In this document: positions 8,950 to 17,490 of the stretch, piece after piece
Layout: each line of letters opens with the position of its first letter
How positions within the stretch are numbered: position 1 is the stretch's first letter
Made by a program: the position numbers and the translations under genes
Origin: an uncultured Lachnospiraceae bacterium
GTDB taxonomy: Bacteria; Bacillota; Clostridia; Lachnospirales; Lachnospiraceae
Assembly: GCA_947177445.1 (NCBI GenBank)
Contig: CAMWUL010000001.1
Span: 62,001-126,000 of the forward strand
Direction of reading: 5' to 3'
DNA: 64,000 bases
The notes under the pieces: model-generated
Seen by the model: only the letters and a program-made list of their open reading frames with translations
Database searches by the model: none
What the model was told of the DNA's origin: nothing

Positions 8950-9305
8950 TCCGTTCCTCCTATATTTTTATATGTTAAATACTCTAATACACTATCTCTA
9001 ATGTCTTCATCCGATTGTATATAAATTTTATCAGTAGCCTTTATAAATGTAGCTAGATACATGTAATTATGATGCGCACGGGAAAGAGTTCTTCCGGCGC
9101 GTTGCAATTTCGTCCGAATGCTCCGTCATCTGATGCCCGGGATACATTGGATTAAGTCCGTGCGTCGGTTCCCGCTCTCTTTTTCAATATAAATCCGTTA
9201 CCAGTTGAACATTCCCGGCCTGGTCCGGAATCTTCTCATAAGAAAAGGACTTGGTCATGACGAGCCAAGTGTCATCTAATCATCTTCAGCACCTTCTCTC
9301 TTTGT
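8950..9305. other. Gene-poor stretch with a GC shift
   Basis: No convincing coding frame was seen. The first 110 bases are AT-rich like the upstream gene; from about 9075 the composition becomes GC-richer, like the operon that follows. This may be a junction left by an insertion or deletion. No terminal repeats were recognised. Confidence 0.4.
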
Positions 9306-9952
9306 TCAGGGAATAACCAATAACCTTTCCAAATGCTGAAGGATTCTCTCCTTTGACAGCGCAGGATTTCTCTGGTATACCTGCCGTGAAAATTGATTCC
9401 CAAAGTGCATCTCCGGTGTCGCGTACCGCGCCACTCCCCATCCATATGTCCTGCCGAGCCTGTCCTTAAGGTACTCGAAATCCACTGTGGTGACATACCC
9501 CTGCATCTGCAGGCGTGCCATGGTACTGTCAAAGCCCTTACGCCCGTTTTTCCCGAATCCCCCAGCCGCTTCACTTCTTTTGAGAGCAGGCTGCCTTGTT
9601 TCTCAATGATTTCATAAACCATTTTATCCCGGTAAGAGGCCAGGCCATCCTTATACCTTGCATCAAAGTCATACCCGACCCTTCGGTAATTTGCAAAGTC
9701 AGGAAACCAGTCAGCGCTGATAAACCCTGCCTTTCCCCGGAAAAACTTTCCATATGCACAGTCTGTCTGCCGTATTGCAGGTCCCTTCCATTCCCACGGC
9801 CCGTCCACCCCGTCTGCAAACCACAGCTCCTGCGGAGTATGCTCATCCACGGAAAAACCCTCTATGTCATTGCGAAACAAAGAGAGGAACCCCAATTCCG
9901 AAATCCATTCCGCAAGCTCATGTATAGACCGAATCATCCTGCTTTCATTCAT
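9306..9952 (-). pseudogene. AlkZ-related (winged-helix DNA glycosylase-like) protein, frameshifted
   Basis: The frame from 9952 (ATG behind AAGAGGA) encodes GFLSLFRNDIEGFSV, PWEWKGP and WFPDFANYRR, typical of AlkZ-related proteins, up to KRLG near residue 130. The rest of the domain (STMARLQMQGYV, YGWGVARYATPE, ending in LERLLVIP) continues in another frame that terminates at 9306. The switch falls in a run of five G residues; one extra G would restore a single protein of about 215 aa. AlkZ enzymes are HTH_42 glycosylases acting on crosslinks and alkylated bases; this short related family is less defined. It is the last gene of an operon after DUF1963-like and RtcB-like genes. It could be a true pseudogene, a phase variant or a sequencing error. 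Confidence 0.75.
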
Positions 9953-10077
9953 TTTCCGTTCCTCTTTAGAAAAATTCTCTCTCCGCGCTTCTGCCCGTCG
10001 ACATGCTGTCCACAGGCTGCAGGCTAAATCCCTGACACTTGACCGCCCTGCATCTTAAGCGTACATAATCTGCACCT

Positions 10078-11397
10078 TTAACTTTTTACCGTAAAAATCG
10101 GCTCCATCCGGGCCACAGGAGCGGCCATGCCATGCATCCTGTGCACCGCTATCACCCCGTCAATATCCTTATAGGCATAAGGAGCCTCTGCCCGGATGGA
10201 CTCTTCCCACTTTTTCAGGATATCCGCCCTGCCCTTCAGGTCGCTGCGTGCCGGATCGATGGGCGTTATGATATGGAACCTTTCCATGAATCTGCGGAAC
10301 TCTTCATCGTTCCCTTTGATGGCGTCCCCGCGGGATTTTTTCCGCCCGGCGCCGTGGCTGGCGCTCCAGAGCGCATCCGGATTCCCCAGTCCGCGGAGCA
10401 GGTAGCTTGAGCTGCCCATGGAACCGGGGATCATCACCGGCTCCCCGTAATACGCAAATTCCGTGCCCTCCATCTCCCCACAGCCCCCGGCACAGCAGGC
10501 ACCCTTCCGGTGGATATAGTAATCTTCGCCGGCAATCTCCTTTTTCCAGATATAGTTGTGGGGAGCGTCATAAAGCAGCTCCATCCCGCAGCCGCCCAGT
10601 ACATCCGTAAAGGCATCCTGGATCATAAAGCCCAGGAACAGGCGGTTGGCAAACCCGAAGTTGGCGGCATTCCCGGAAACTGACCAGAACCGCTTCCATG
10701 CGTCCTGCGCCGCGCCATTTTCCGGTATCGGATAGATCTTGTTCCCAGGATGGGGCAGTCCGGCAGGATAGATGTCCTGGCAGATCCTGCGGTTCAGCAG
10801 CCCGCTGTGGTGCCCGATGGTCAGCGACCCCGCATGGAGCATCACTACCACGGCCCCCTTTCTGATGTTCCAGGCATTGGCAGTCTGTCCGTCGTAAACC
10901 TCCGCAACCCGCTGTACCTCCACAAAATGGTTGCCGCCCCCTATCGTCCCGATCTGATCGTCATAAGTCAGCTGTTCGAAACTGCCAATGAAGTCTTTCA
11001 GTCCTTCCGTGTCGTCGGCCTTCAGGCTCCCCCGGAACACCGTCCGGTCCAACCACTTCTCCTGTACTTCTGGCTGATAGTACCGCCATAAGCCGTCCTT
11101 TCTGCCGTCGCGGTGGGTCTCCAGTATCCCTTCAAGGCCGTAGCGAAACAGTGCCTGGCGCTGTCTCCCGGTCATGGGAATCTGCCTGCCTCCCTCAAAA
11201 AAAATATGGCGGATCTTCTTTTTCAGTTCGGGAAGCCTTTCGCGGATCTGCTAATAGACCCCAAGCTTCTCCAGCGTTTCTTCCAGCCCTGTCATCCGAT
11301 GCAGCTCTTCGACTGCGCTTTTATCCGGCACAGAGCCTTCCGGCAGATAACAGGATATCGTGTCTCCCCTGTTTCCGTATCCTATTTTATGTACCAT
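10078..11397 (-). pseudogene. RtcB-like RNA ligase with an in-frame TAG and no visible N-terminal metal motif
   Basis: The frame from an ATG at 11397 (behind AAGGAG) is interrupted by TAG at 11251-11253 (codon 49) and then open to 10078; the track shows only the 365-aa downstream part. RtcB joins 2',3'-cyclic phosphate and 5'-OH RNA ends using GTP and manganese. Visible motifs are GTIGGGNHFVE, LHAGS, APHNYIW, PGSMGSSSY and SASHGAGR, whose His is the guanylation site in the family. The usual N-terminal DxGCGM metal-binding motif was not found, so the N-terminus seems lost or replaced. It follows the DUF1963-like gene by 82 bases and precedes the broken AlkZ-related gene. Probably inactive; translation from an internal ATG (11175) would not recover the missing motif. 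Confidence 0.75.
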
Positions 11398-11479
11398 ATG
11401 TCTCCTTTGCAAAACAATACATTACAGCCCTGCTCCACCGGGGTGTGACCGGGGATTTGAACGCCGGCCCCGGCTGTTG

Positions 11480-12502
11480 TCAGGTCTGCTGGTGGTGCAT
11501 GGAGGCCACCCGGCACTCCGGGCATACCTCCACATAGCAGTTGCCCTCCATAAAGTCCAGCATCTCCCATGAAAGCTTGGCCACAAACTTCATGGGCCTG
11601 CCGCAATCGGGACATGGAGTGTACTCCCAGTCCTGGATCCAGAAGGGGAAACCTCCGATGGTGCTGATTTCGTCCCAGTCCGCCCCATAGAAAAGTGGGG
11701 CCGGCTCCCTGGCCAGCACATAGGGGTTGTCCCCCATCTGCTCCACATCCTTGTCCTCCATGGCCTCCTCACAGCCGCCCTCATAAGGGAAGATGGGGGT
11801 GCTGCCTCCGTCCAGGGTAAAGCGGGAGTAGGAGGGATTGGCCCAGGGAATGCAGCCAAGGCAGGCGGTGGCGGTGAAGATGCCGTCTATACCCAGGAAG
11901 CGCATGCGCTCGTCCCGGCCGTCCAGCACCAGGAAATCCGACAGCCTGCCGCCGCACTCCGGGCACCGGTCCTTTCGGGGGCGGAAAATATGGGCAGCGC
12001 CGTCCCGGGCCCGGTCCCCCTTGATGAGAGGATAACAGGTATCGAAATTCAACTGCCGCCGCTTCCCGGCTTTGTCAAAGGTCCAGCCGCCGCACTGGGC
12101 GTACACTGAAGGGTCAACATACAGCTTTTCCCGCCAGGGGCGTGGATGCTGCTCCAGCTCATGGAGGGTCTCCAGCGCCTTATCGTCCCCCTGCATGGCC
12201 AGGCAGCACATCAGATTTCCCGCTGTCATGGAATCCTCTGTCTCCAGCAGCCTGGCAATCAGGCCGTCCCGCACGTCCTCCGGGGCGTGGTAATAAATCT
12301 CGCTGGGACGGTACACTTCCTTCTCCAGGGCAGCCCGGGCCAGCTCCGGGGAGAATATGCCGTGGACATTGATGAGCCCTTTCAAATCGTCGTCCCACCA
12401 GTCATCCTTCAAACGTTCCACATGATCGATAAGATCCTCCAATTTTGCCTGAACCTGCTCCGGGGTCCAGTCCTTGGGCGGGATATATGTTGATTTTGCC
12501 AT
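11480..12502 (-). CDS. DUF1963-like zinc-ribbon protein
   Basis: 340 aa from the ATG at 12502 (MAKSTYIPP), with AAGGAG nine bases upstream; the track start at 12589 adds a poorly supported extension. The N-terminal half is helical with a HEAT-like look. The C-terminal half carries CPECGG, a CLGC pair, and GGFPFWIQ followed by CPDCGRPM and a final CPEC, which matches the DUF1963/YwqG style with structural zinc pairs. The biochemical role is unknown. It is the first gene of the operon leading to the RtcB-like and AlkZ-related genes and has its own promoter. Confidence 0.7.
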   Translation of the reverse strand: MAKSTYIPPKDWTPEQVQAKLEDLIDHVERLKDDWWDDDLKGLINVHGIFSPELARAALEKEVYRPSEIYYHAPEDVRDGLIARLLETEDSMTAGNLMCCLAMQGDDKALETLHELEQHPRPWREKLYVDPSVYAQCGGWTFDKAGKRRQLNFDTCYPLIKGDRARDGAAHIFRPRKDRCPECGGRLSDFLVLDGRDERMRFLGIDGIFTATACLGCIPWANPSYSRFTLDGGSTPIFPYEGGCEEAMEDKDVEQMGDNPYVLAREPAPLFYGADWDEISTIGGFPFWIQDWEYTPCPDCGRPMKFVAKLSWEMLDFMEGNCYVEVCPECRVASMHHQQT

Positions 12503-12613
12503 CCTTATCAGCTCCTTTTCCTTTATAGCATATAGATATAGGCATAGAGAGTCTTTGTTTGCTGCAATCTTCACAATTTCGGATTGCACTGTAACATACG
12601 CGTTATTGTACTG

Positions 12614-12642
12614 ATTATAGCACGGCCTGTTTCAAATAGCAA
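12614..12642 (-). promoter_or_regulatory. Promoter of the DUF1963-rtcB-AlkZ operon
   Basis: Read on the minus strand, a -35 box TTGCTA (12642-12637) is followed after exactly 17 bp by a perfect -10 TATAAT (12619-12614). The target-site duplication of the adjacent ISAs1-like element begins at 12642, so the insertion lies flush against the -35 hexamer but leaves it intact. Confidence 0.7.
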
Positions 12643-13483
12643 TGTGCGGTTAGGGCTGTTTAGGGCTGTTTCACGAAAGATTCAGATGTGATGTTATATA
12701 TCATCTGCCAATAAATTTTTCATGTATCTATCCCCCAAAAAGGGCATAAAATCCCCTTGTTAACTTACTTTGCGTTTTTTAGATGCCAATGTTCGATCTT
12801 TTAGTACTGGCTCAGTATCGGTCTGAAAATCATTTGAAGTCCGATTTCTAAATTGTCGCAGACATTATCAATGATATCCGGAATCCCCTCCTGCCTCTCC
12901 GGGTTTTCCATTTGAAGCAGCCGTGCGATATTATATGCACATTTACGCAGGACCGACATGGTGTTCTTCCCCAGTCTTATGGTACTCTTATCTTCTCCAA
13001 ATGTTTCATCCAGCACATAATGGAGACCGTTTTCGATTGCCCAATGCTTTCTTTTATAATCCAGCATCTCTTCTGCATCCAGCACTTTACTTGCTGCCAG
13101 CCCGAACCATTCTTCGTCATGGCCCATCCCTTCATCCCTTCCGCTCCCGCTGGCTTTGGCTGTTTCCTGCTCCCCTTTTCCAAAAATTCCTTAAGGCCTG
13201 GGGTCATGTCATTCCCAAGACCATCCTGTACCTGCATGATGCGCACCTGTCTTGCCCTCCCTACACTTGCTATATGGGGGCGGCCCTCCTGTATCCCTCC
13301 GGGATTGCTGTATGACTGGCTGGTTCTGTATTCATATCTCTCCCTGTTCTTTTCCATGGTTTTGACCTCGCTGTAGTCTTTGCCATAAGTCACCAACCCC
13401 CAGTTCAACTGGGGGTTTGGAATAGGCCCTATAAGGGCCAATACCTGCACGCCCGAAGGACGGGTGTCGCAAGCATCTGTTAC

Positions 13484-13915
13484 CTACTGCCGCTCAAAAG
13501 CGGCTCCATCTTCTTCCTTCGACTCGTCATATTGTTCCCGGATATACTTTTTTATTGCGTCTTCCGTTACATTCCCTACTGTAGTAACATAGTATCCCCG
13601 AGCCCAAAAAGCCTTGTTCCACTTACTCTGCAATTCTGGATGTCTGTCAAAAATCATCAGGGCACTTTTCCCCTTCAGGTATCCCATAAACTCTGACACG
13701 CTCATTTTCGGCGGAATACTGACACACAGATGCACATGATCTATGCACACTGCTCCTTCTATTATCTCTACACTTTTATAATTGCAGAGTGTTTTTATAA
13801 TATCTCTTACATCGGCCCTTACCTGGCCATACAACTTCTTTTTCCTGTATTTTGGTATAAACACAATATGGTACTGGCATTTCCACGCAGTATGTGATAA
13901 GCTTTTCTTGTCCAT
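13484..13915 (-). CDS. tnpA: IS200-like Y1 transposase
   Basis: A 143-aa Y1 HUH transposase of normal family length. The HUH metal-binding motif is HVHLCV, and the catalytic Tyr is in ARGYYVTTVG. The enzyme cuts and joins single-stranded DNA at the element's subterminal hairpins as a dimer. The ATG at 13915 follows AGGAGG at six bases, but that site lies in the 3' arm of a perfect 10-bp stem, so translation is probably kept low. The gene appears intact. It sits alone within its element and inside a host transposase gene. Confidence 0.93.
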   Translation of the reverse strand: MDKKSLSHTAWKCQYHIVFIPKYRKKKLYGQVRADVRDIIKTLCNYKSVEIIEGAVCIDHVHLCVSIPPKMSVSEFMGYLKGKSALMIFDRHPELQSKWNKAFWARGYYVTTVGNVTEDAIKKYIREQYDESKEEDGAAFERQ

Positions 13916-13921
13916 TTGGAC

Positions 13922-13976
13922 GCCTCCTATCTTCGAGTTTGGCTTGCGACACCATCCTCATTATACGATAGGAGGC
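13922..13976 (-). promoter_or_regulatory. RBS-sequestering stem-loop in the tnpA leader
   Basis: GCCTCCTATC (13922-13931) and GATAGGAGGC (13967-13976) are perfect 10-bp complements. Read on the minus strand, the 3' arm contains the AGGAGG ribosome binding site of tnpA, so the fold hides it. Known IS200 elements use such a leader hairpin to keep transposase levels low. Confidence 0.8.
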
Positions 13977-14732
13977 TTTGTTATGCTATCCTCTACGCTC
14001 CTGCTTACTCAATTCTCCCCAGCATAGCTGGGGGATTAGCTTTTTCATTTATCCTGAAACCCTTCCGGATCCTTCTTTCTGTCTTCTGAAAGGCCTTCAA
14101 ACAGGCTCATTAATTCTGCATACAGCTCGGGACAGTTCTTTTTTACCTGAATGACAAACTCCCCGCCATTGTCATGTATTGCATTCATGATGTTTTCTGT
14201 TGCTCCAATCGCATCAGTTGTGATGGTGCTCCCTTCGATCTCCAGCAGTTCCACAAGCTCAGGAATCGCGGTCATTTCATTTGTTTTCTCCCGGATGACG
14301 AGCTGCCCAATCACCAGCCTGGACGCAGCATCCACCGCATTCAAAATATATGGTGTCTTTTCCCCTCTTACTTTGCGTGCTGCTGCCCGCAGCCCCTTCC
14401 CATCTATCGCGATGTGTATCCCTCTTGTATTAAAAATCTCCCCGATCCAGTTAGTGAGCGCAAGGGACACCATTTCCTCATCAACTGCGGCCAGCATTCT
14501 TGACATGGTTGATACCGATGGCACCCCGTTTGGAAAAGGCATATGTCTGCGAAGCTCCGCCAAATGCCTTTTGCTCCATCTGACAATACGGCGTAGCTTT
14601 GTCTTTCCTGCCAGCAGACCCATAATGATACAGACAAAGATTTCTGACAGTTCATGCGGCTTTGACCGGCTGCTTCTGGGATCGGGGACATCACGCAGCC
14701 AGTCAATCAATGGACGTGTACGGAAGAAAGCC

Positions 14733-15314
14733 CTAATCCACCTCCAGTTTCAGATCCAGCCTTTCCAGCAGCTTTTTCTGTTCTTCCGATATTTTGGAAA
14801 CCAGCTTTTTCCTGGAAACACTGACCATATATATAGAAGAAAGCTGCCTGAGTTCTTTAAAATCAACACCATACTCTTTCTTCATCCTTCTCTGGAGGGC
14901 AGTTTTCTGGGATCCCAGCTGAATATGGGGATCCAGCTGCTTTGGCACTTTCCGGATCTGGGGGATATAGGATTCCGGAGATTCCCGGACAATGATAAAA
15001 TCAAGCACTTTCTGCCAGTTTTTGCCCAGAGGTTCCTTCCATCCGGCAGGGCAGAGCACTTCCACGGATCTTGAGAACCCATACTCCTTCACAATAACCT
15101 CCGCATCATTTATAGGTATCTTTTTGGCTCCGCTTTTCTCAATCCCATCTGGTGTGATCTTTCCAATATAGGTATCTACAGGAACTGGATTTTTCTTTCC
15201 GCGGACACGTTTAGAAGAATGCTTATACAGGTAATAATTGTTTCCCACCTTTTTTACTGTGGTTCCTGTTGTTTTCTGTTTCTGCACCCAATCCGGATAT
15301 ACTCTTTCTGACAT
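14733..15314 (-). CDS. Accessory protein encoded inside the ISAs1-like element
   Basis: 193 aa from an ATG at 15314 with AAAGGAG seven bases upstream. It is rich in Lys/Arg and begins SERVYPDWVQ; NNYYLYKHSSKRV and DTYIGKITPDGI resemble N-terminal regions of some larger DDE transposases. The C-terminal half is predicted helical and basic (LQRRMKKEYG, LLERLDLKLEVD). It lies within the terminal repeats and stops 22 bases before the first Met codon of the transposase, so the two are probably co-translated. It may bind element ends, but no function is established. Confidence 0.65.
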   Translation of the reverse strand: MSERVYPDWVQKQKTTGTTVKKVGNNYYLYKHSSKRVRGKKNPVPVDTYIGKITPDGIEKSGAKKIPINDAEVIVKEYGFSRSVEVLCPAGWKEPLGKNWQKVLDFIIVRESPESYIPQIRKVPKQLDPHIQLGSQKTALQRRMKKEYGVDFKELRQLSSIYMVSVSRKKLVSKISEEQKKLLERLDLKLEVD

Positions 15315-15510
15315 ATAACCGCTCCTTTCTGTATGAATATACTATACTCATTCTTCTGAATATATTATACTCTATATAAAAGAAAAAAGCCAGCTTTTTG
15401 GATTGTATGAGTACAAGTCCTAAACTGGCTTTTAATCAATGTTGTATTTAATTGTTTATTTCTTCATGAAACAGCCCTAATGTGCGGTCAGCGCCGGTAA
15501 AAAGCGCAAT

Positions 15511-15558
15511 CTTAACCAAATCTTAATGGAATTGTGTGTGTGAGCGTGTTAATATAAT
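15511..15558 (+). promoter_or_regulatory. Candidate regulated promoter of the LysM/LRR gene
   Basis: A perfect TATAAT lies at 15553-15558 with only a weak TTGTGT upstream at a 15-bp gap. Further upstream, CTTAA at 15511-15515 and again at 15522-15526 form a direct repeat with an 11-bp period, the geometry used by OmpR/PhoB-type response regulators. This is suggestive only. Confidence 0.35.
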
Positions 15559-15723
15559 AACAATTAGCATTTCGGTAAATGAACATTTGTATCCCCATTG
15601 TACCATTACCGGGGAAACGGCAGGGGCAAGGTTTGATGAATCCGCCACAGACATTACCATAAGAAGATGAGCAGAGGAAAAGACAGCTGATAAAAACCAG
15701 AAAGGAAACAAAGAGAGGGCGAT

Positions 15724-17478
15724 ATGGGCAGGAGAATAAAGCGGTATATGACATCAGCATTTTTTCTTATCACGCTGTCAGCTGTCTCAATGGACTGTCA
15801 TGCGTATTTTGGTGAAAATAAAGACTATTTTTTTACGGAGGAACAGCCTGAAAACCGGGGGCGGACACATTATCTTGAATTTGTCGGCAAAGAGACTTAT
15901 ACCGTGGAGCCTGGAGATACGCTTTGGAATATTGCGGAAGATTATTGGGGAAAGGGTACTTATTATCAGAGAATCCTGTCTGATAATAAGGATGTAGTAG
16001 ATGTACCGGAACATCTCATGCCGGGAATGGAGCTTGACTTAGAAAAAACCTTGTATTTGAATGTGGGGATTGAGGATTATATCAATGAGGAGCAGTTCGG
16101 ATTTGACCTTCTTGTGGAGGAAGATGCTTTTGAAATCGATCATTCCCTTGGTCTGAAAAATTATAGTTTGCCCTATTGTATTTATGCAAGTGTTCCTTAT
16201 GTAAATGATTTGGGGGAAGCGGATCCTTATGTGCACTGGGAGGAATTTAAGGAGGAGGTCAGCAGGTGCAGCAGGGAAATCTGCGACGACCTGGTGTCCG
16301 ATCTTTCTTTTGAAAGATATCAGGTAACTGGGCTCGGAAACTTATGCGGTTACAGCTTTACATTTGACGCGGGAGATACGGAATATATAATCATGGCATA
16401 CTTTTGCTATAACAAAACCACGAAAAGCGAAGCGTTTGCCCTGTGCGAAAAAAAGCGCTGCACAGAGACCGTTCTCGAGATGGTCCGGGGAAAAACCTGC
16501 TATGCGGCAGTACGTTTTCTGGATCCGAATACGTACCGTGAGAAGTTGCAGGATTACAGGGGGGCGGAGACGTGGAATTATCCTCAGCTTAGAAATCCCT
16601 TTGCAACTGCCATGTGGCAGCTTTATTCGGGGCCCCTTAAGCATGTGGAAGATTATCCGGAGGATTACTCGATTCTTTGGGAAGAACCGGAATTTGAAAA
16701 GCTGGTCAGGGCGGAATTGTCAAAGCTGTGGCAGCTTACGGAGGAAGAAAAACAGACTTTTGCGGAACGGGATGTGACAGCAGGCGACCTCGCCTTAATC
16801 GAAGAGATGGAGATTAACTACTATTCTATCGAGTATGATGGAAAAGAATATCTGCGTGTGCAGTTAAATGAAAGCGAGGATTACGGAACGAGCATAACGC
16901 ACTATTCGCAGGCGGAAGGACGGCTCATAGATACATTAGAGGATCTGAGGCACTTTCACGGACTGAAACGCCTGAAGATCCGTTTGTATGCCCCTGATAT
17001 CACAGATTTGTCCTGTCTTGAAAAACTGACCGGTTTAAAAGAATTGGATATGAATCTTTATTCTGCGGACACACAGGCAGAAAACCTCGATTTTTTGGGA
17101 AAACTGACTGATCTTCGTAAGCTGCGCATAGACGGACGGTTCGGGGAATGGAAATATGGAAATGACTATGGACATAATAAGTATTTTAAAAGCATAACAG
17201 ATCTGTCTATCCTCCGAAACTGCCCTCAGCTGACCTATCTTACATTGGCTGCAGGCAATTTGGAAGGCTATGATTTTTTGGAGGATCTGCCTGAGCTCTA
17301 CCAGATCTCTTTGTTCGGAACGAACGTCGGGGAAAATATAGAGTCGTTGCTTCCGAATGCCTGTTTCATTGAAATAAACAACGAATTGGTGCGGTTTGAG
17401 ACCGGAGAAGGATATGAACAGCAAAGCTCAACTTTAAAATTTGACCCGAAAACCGCAAAGGTTGTCGGGTCAAAATGA
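15724..17478 (+). CDS. Secreted LysM and leucine-rich-repeat protein
   Basis: 584 aa. The start at 15724 follows AGAGGG; Met9 is an alternative. An N-terminal signal peptide (about 1-27) is followed by a LysM domain (about 59-106, YTVEPGDTLWNIAEDYW), which binds peptidoglycan-type glycans. A central region of unknown fold (about 110-390) precedes four or five leucine-rich repeats (about 395-560; for example LSCLEKLTGLKELDM and LDFLGKLTDLRKLRI). It should be exported and held at the wall, with the repeats as a protein-binding face. It is convergent with pepF. GC is lower than in its right-hand neighbours. Confidence 0.85.
   Translation: MGRRIKRYMTSAFFLITLSAVSMDCHAYFGENKDYFFTEEQPENRGRTHYLEFVGKETYTVEPGDTLWNIAEDYWGKGTYYQRILSDNKDVVDVPEHLMPGMELDLEKTLYLNVGIEDYINEEQFGFDLLVEEDAFEIDHSLGLKNYSLPYCIYASVPYVNDLGEADPYVHWEEFKEEVSRCSREICDDLVSDLSFERYQVTGLGNLCGYSFTFDAGDTEYIIMAYFCYNKTTKSEAFALCEKKRCTETVLEMVRGKTCYAAVRFLDPNTYREKLQDYRGAETWNYPQLRNPFATAMWQLYSGPLKHVEDYPEDYSILWEEPEFEKLVRAELSKLWQLTEEEKQTFAERDVTAGDLALIEEMEINYYSIEYDGKEYLRVQLNESEDYGTSITHYSQAEGRLIDTLEDLRHFHGLKRLKIRLYAPDITDLSCLEKLTGLKELDMNLYSADTQAENLDFLGKLTDLRKLRIDGRFGEWKYGNDYGHNKYFKSITDLSILRNCPQLTYLTLAAGNLEGYDFLEDLPELYQISLFGTNVGENIESLLPNACFIEINNELVRFETGEGYEQQSSTLKFDPKTAKVVGSK
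17441..17472. terminator. Hairpin between convergent LysM/LRR and pepF genes
   Basis: TTGACCCG (17441-17448) pairs with CGGGTCAA (17465-17472). The stem lies at the very end of the LysM/LRR coding region, with AT-rich flanks on both sides, so it may end transcription from both genes. Confidence 0.45.
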
Positions 17479-17490
17479 TATTATCTGTTG

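Larger units (their letters stand above)
13382..14047 (-). mobile_element. IS200/IS605-type insertion sequence (tnpA only)
   Basis: The boundaries are inferred from the interrupted ISAs1 reading frame: AAA occurs at both junctions (13379-13381 and 14048-14050), and removing about 666 bp rejoins GFQDK with DYSEV. Subterminal hairpins typical of the family are present at both ends: CCCCCAGTT/AACTGGGGG at 13397-13415 and CCCCAGC/GCTGGGG at 14017-14033. There is no target duplication and no tnpB. Confidence 0.85.
12801..14710 (-). pseudogene. ISAs1-family transposase, split by IS200 insertion and a frameshift
   Basis: The N-terminal 220 residues (14710-14051; a TTG gives the first Met, though ISAs1-like coding extends slightly upstream) carry DPRSSR, IAIDGKGLR and a second catalytic Asp in TTDAIGATE. 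Coding is interrupted after GFQDK by the IS200-like element and resumes at about 13380 with DYSEVKTMEKNRERYEYR. A frameshift near 13150 then leads to the C-terminal frame HWAIENGLHYVLDETFGED, which holds the catalytic Glu, ending at 12801. The DDE residues are all still recognisable, so the damage looks recent. The protein cannot be made as one chain. Confidence 0.85.
12651..15479 (-). mobile_element. Oversized ISAs1-like insertion sequence, interrupted by an IS200-like element
   Basis: The left end TAGGGCTGTTTCAC and the right end ATGAAACAGCCCTA are inverted repeats, and the element is flanked by a 9-bp direct repeat ATGTGCGGT (12642-12650 and 15480-15488). At the left end the 10-bp unit TAGGGCTGTT is duplicated (12651-12660 and 12661-12670), so the left boundary could be either copy. 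Inside are a 193-aa gene and an ISAs1-type transposase, both on the minus strand. An IS200-like element (about 666 bp) splits the transposase. Without it the element is near 2.16 kb, larger than typical one-gene ISAs1 elements. Confidence 0.8.

Noticed and set aside
11251-11253. TAG in the RtcB-like gene as a pyrrolysine codon
   Set aside because: There is no pyl gene or structured element nearby, the site is outside conserved motifs, and the neighbouring gene is also broken, so a nonsense mutation is simpler.
11398-11470. Possible tRNA (GGGGATTTGAACGCC resembling a T-arm)
   Set aside because: No acceptor stem, D-arm or anticodon stem can be paired around it.
14733-14850. Programmed -1 frameshift joining the 193-aa ORF to the ISAs1 transposase (GAAAAAG heptamer)
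   Set aside because: The transposase lies in the +1 frame relative to the first ORF, and that frame has a TGA just after the heptamer, so slippage there cannot produce a fusion.
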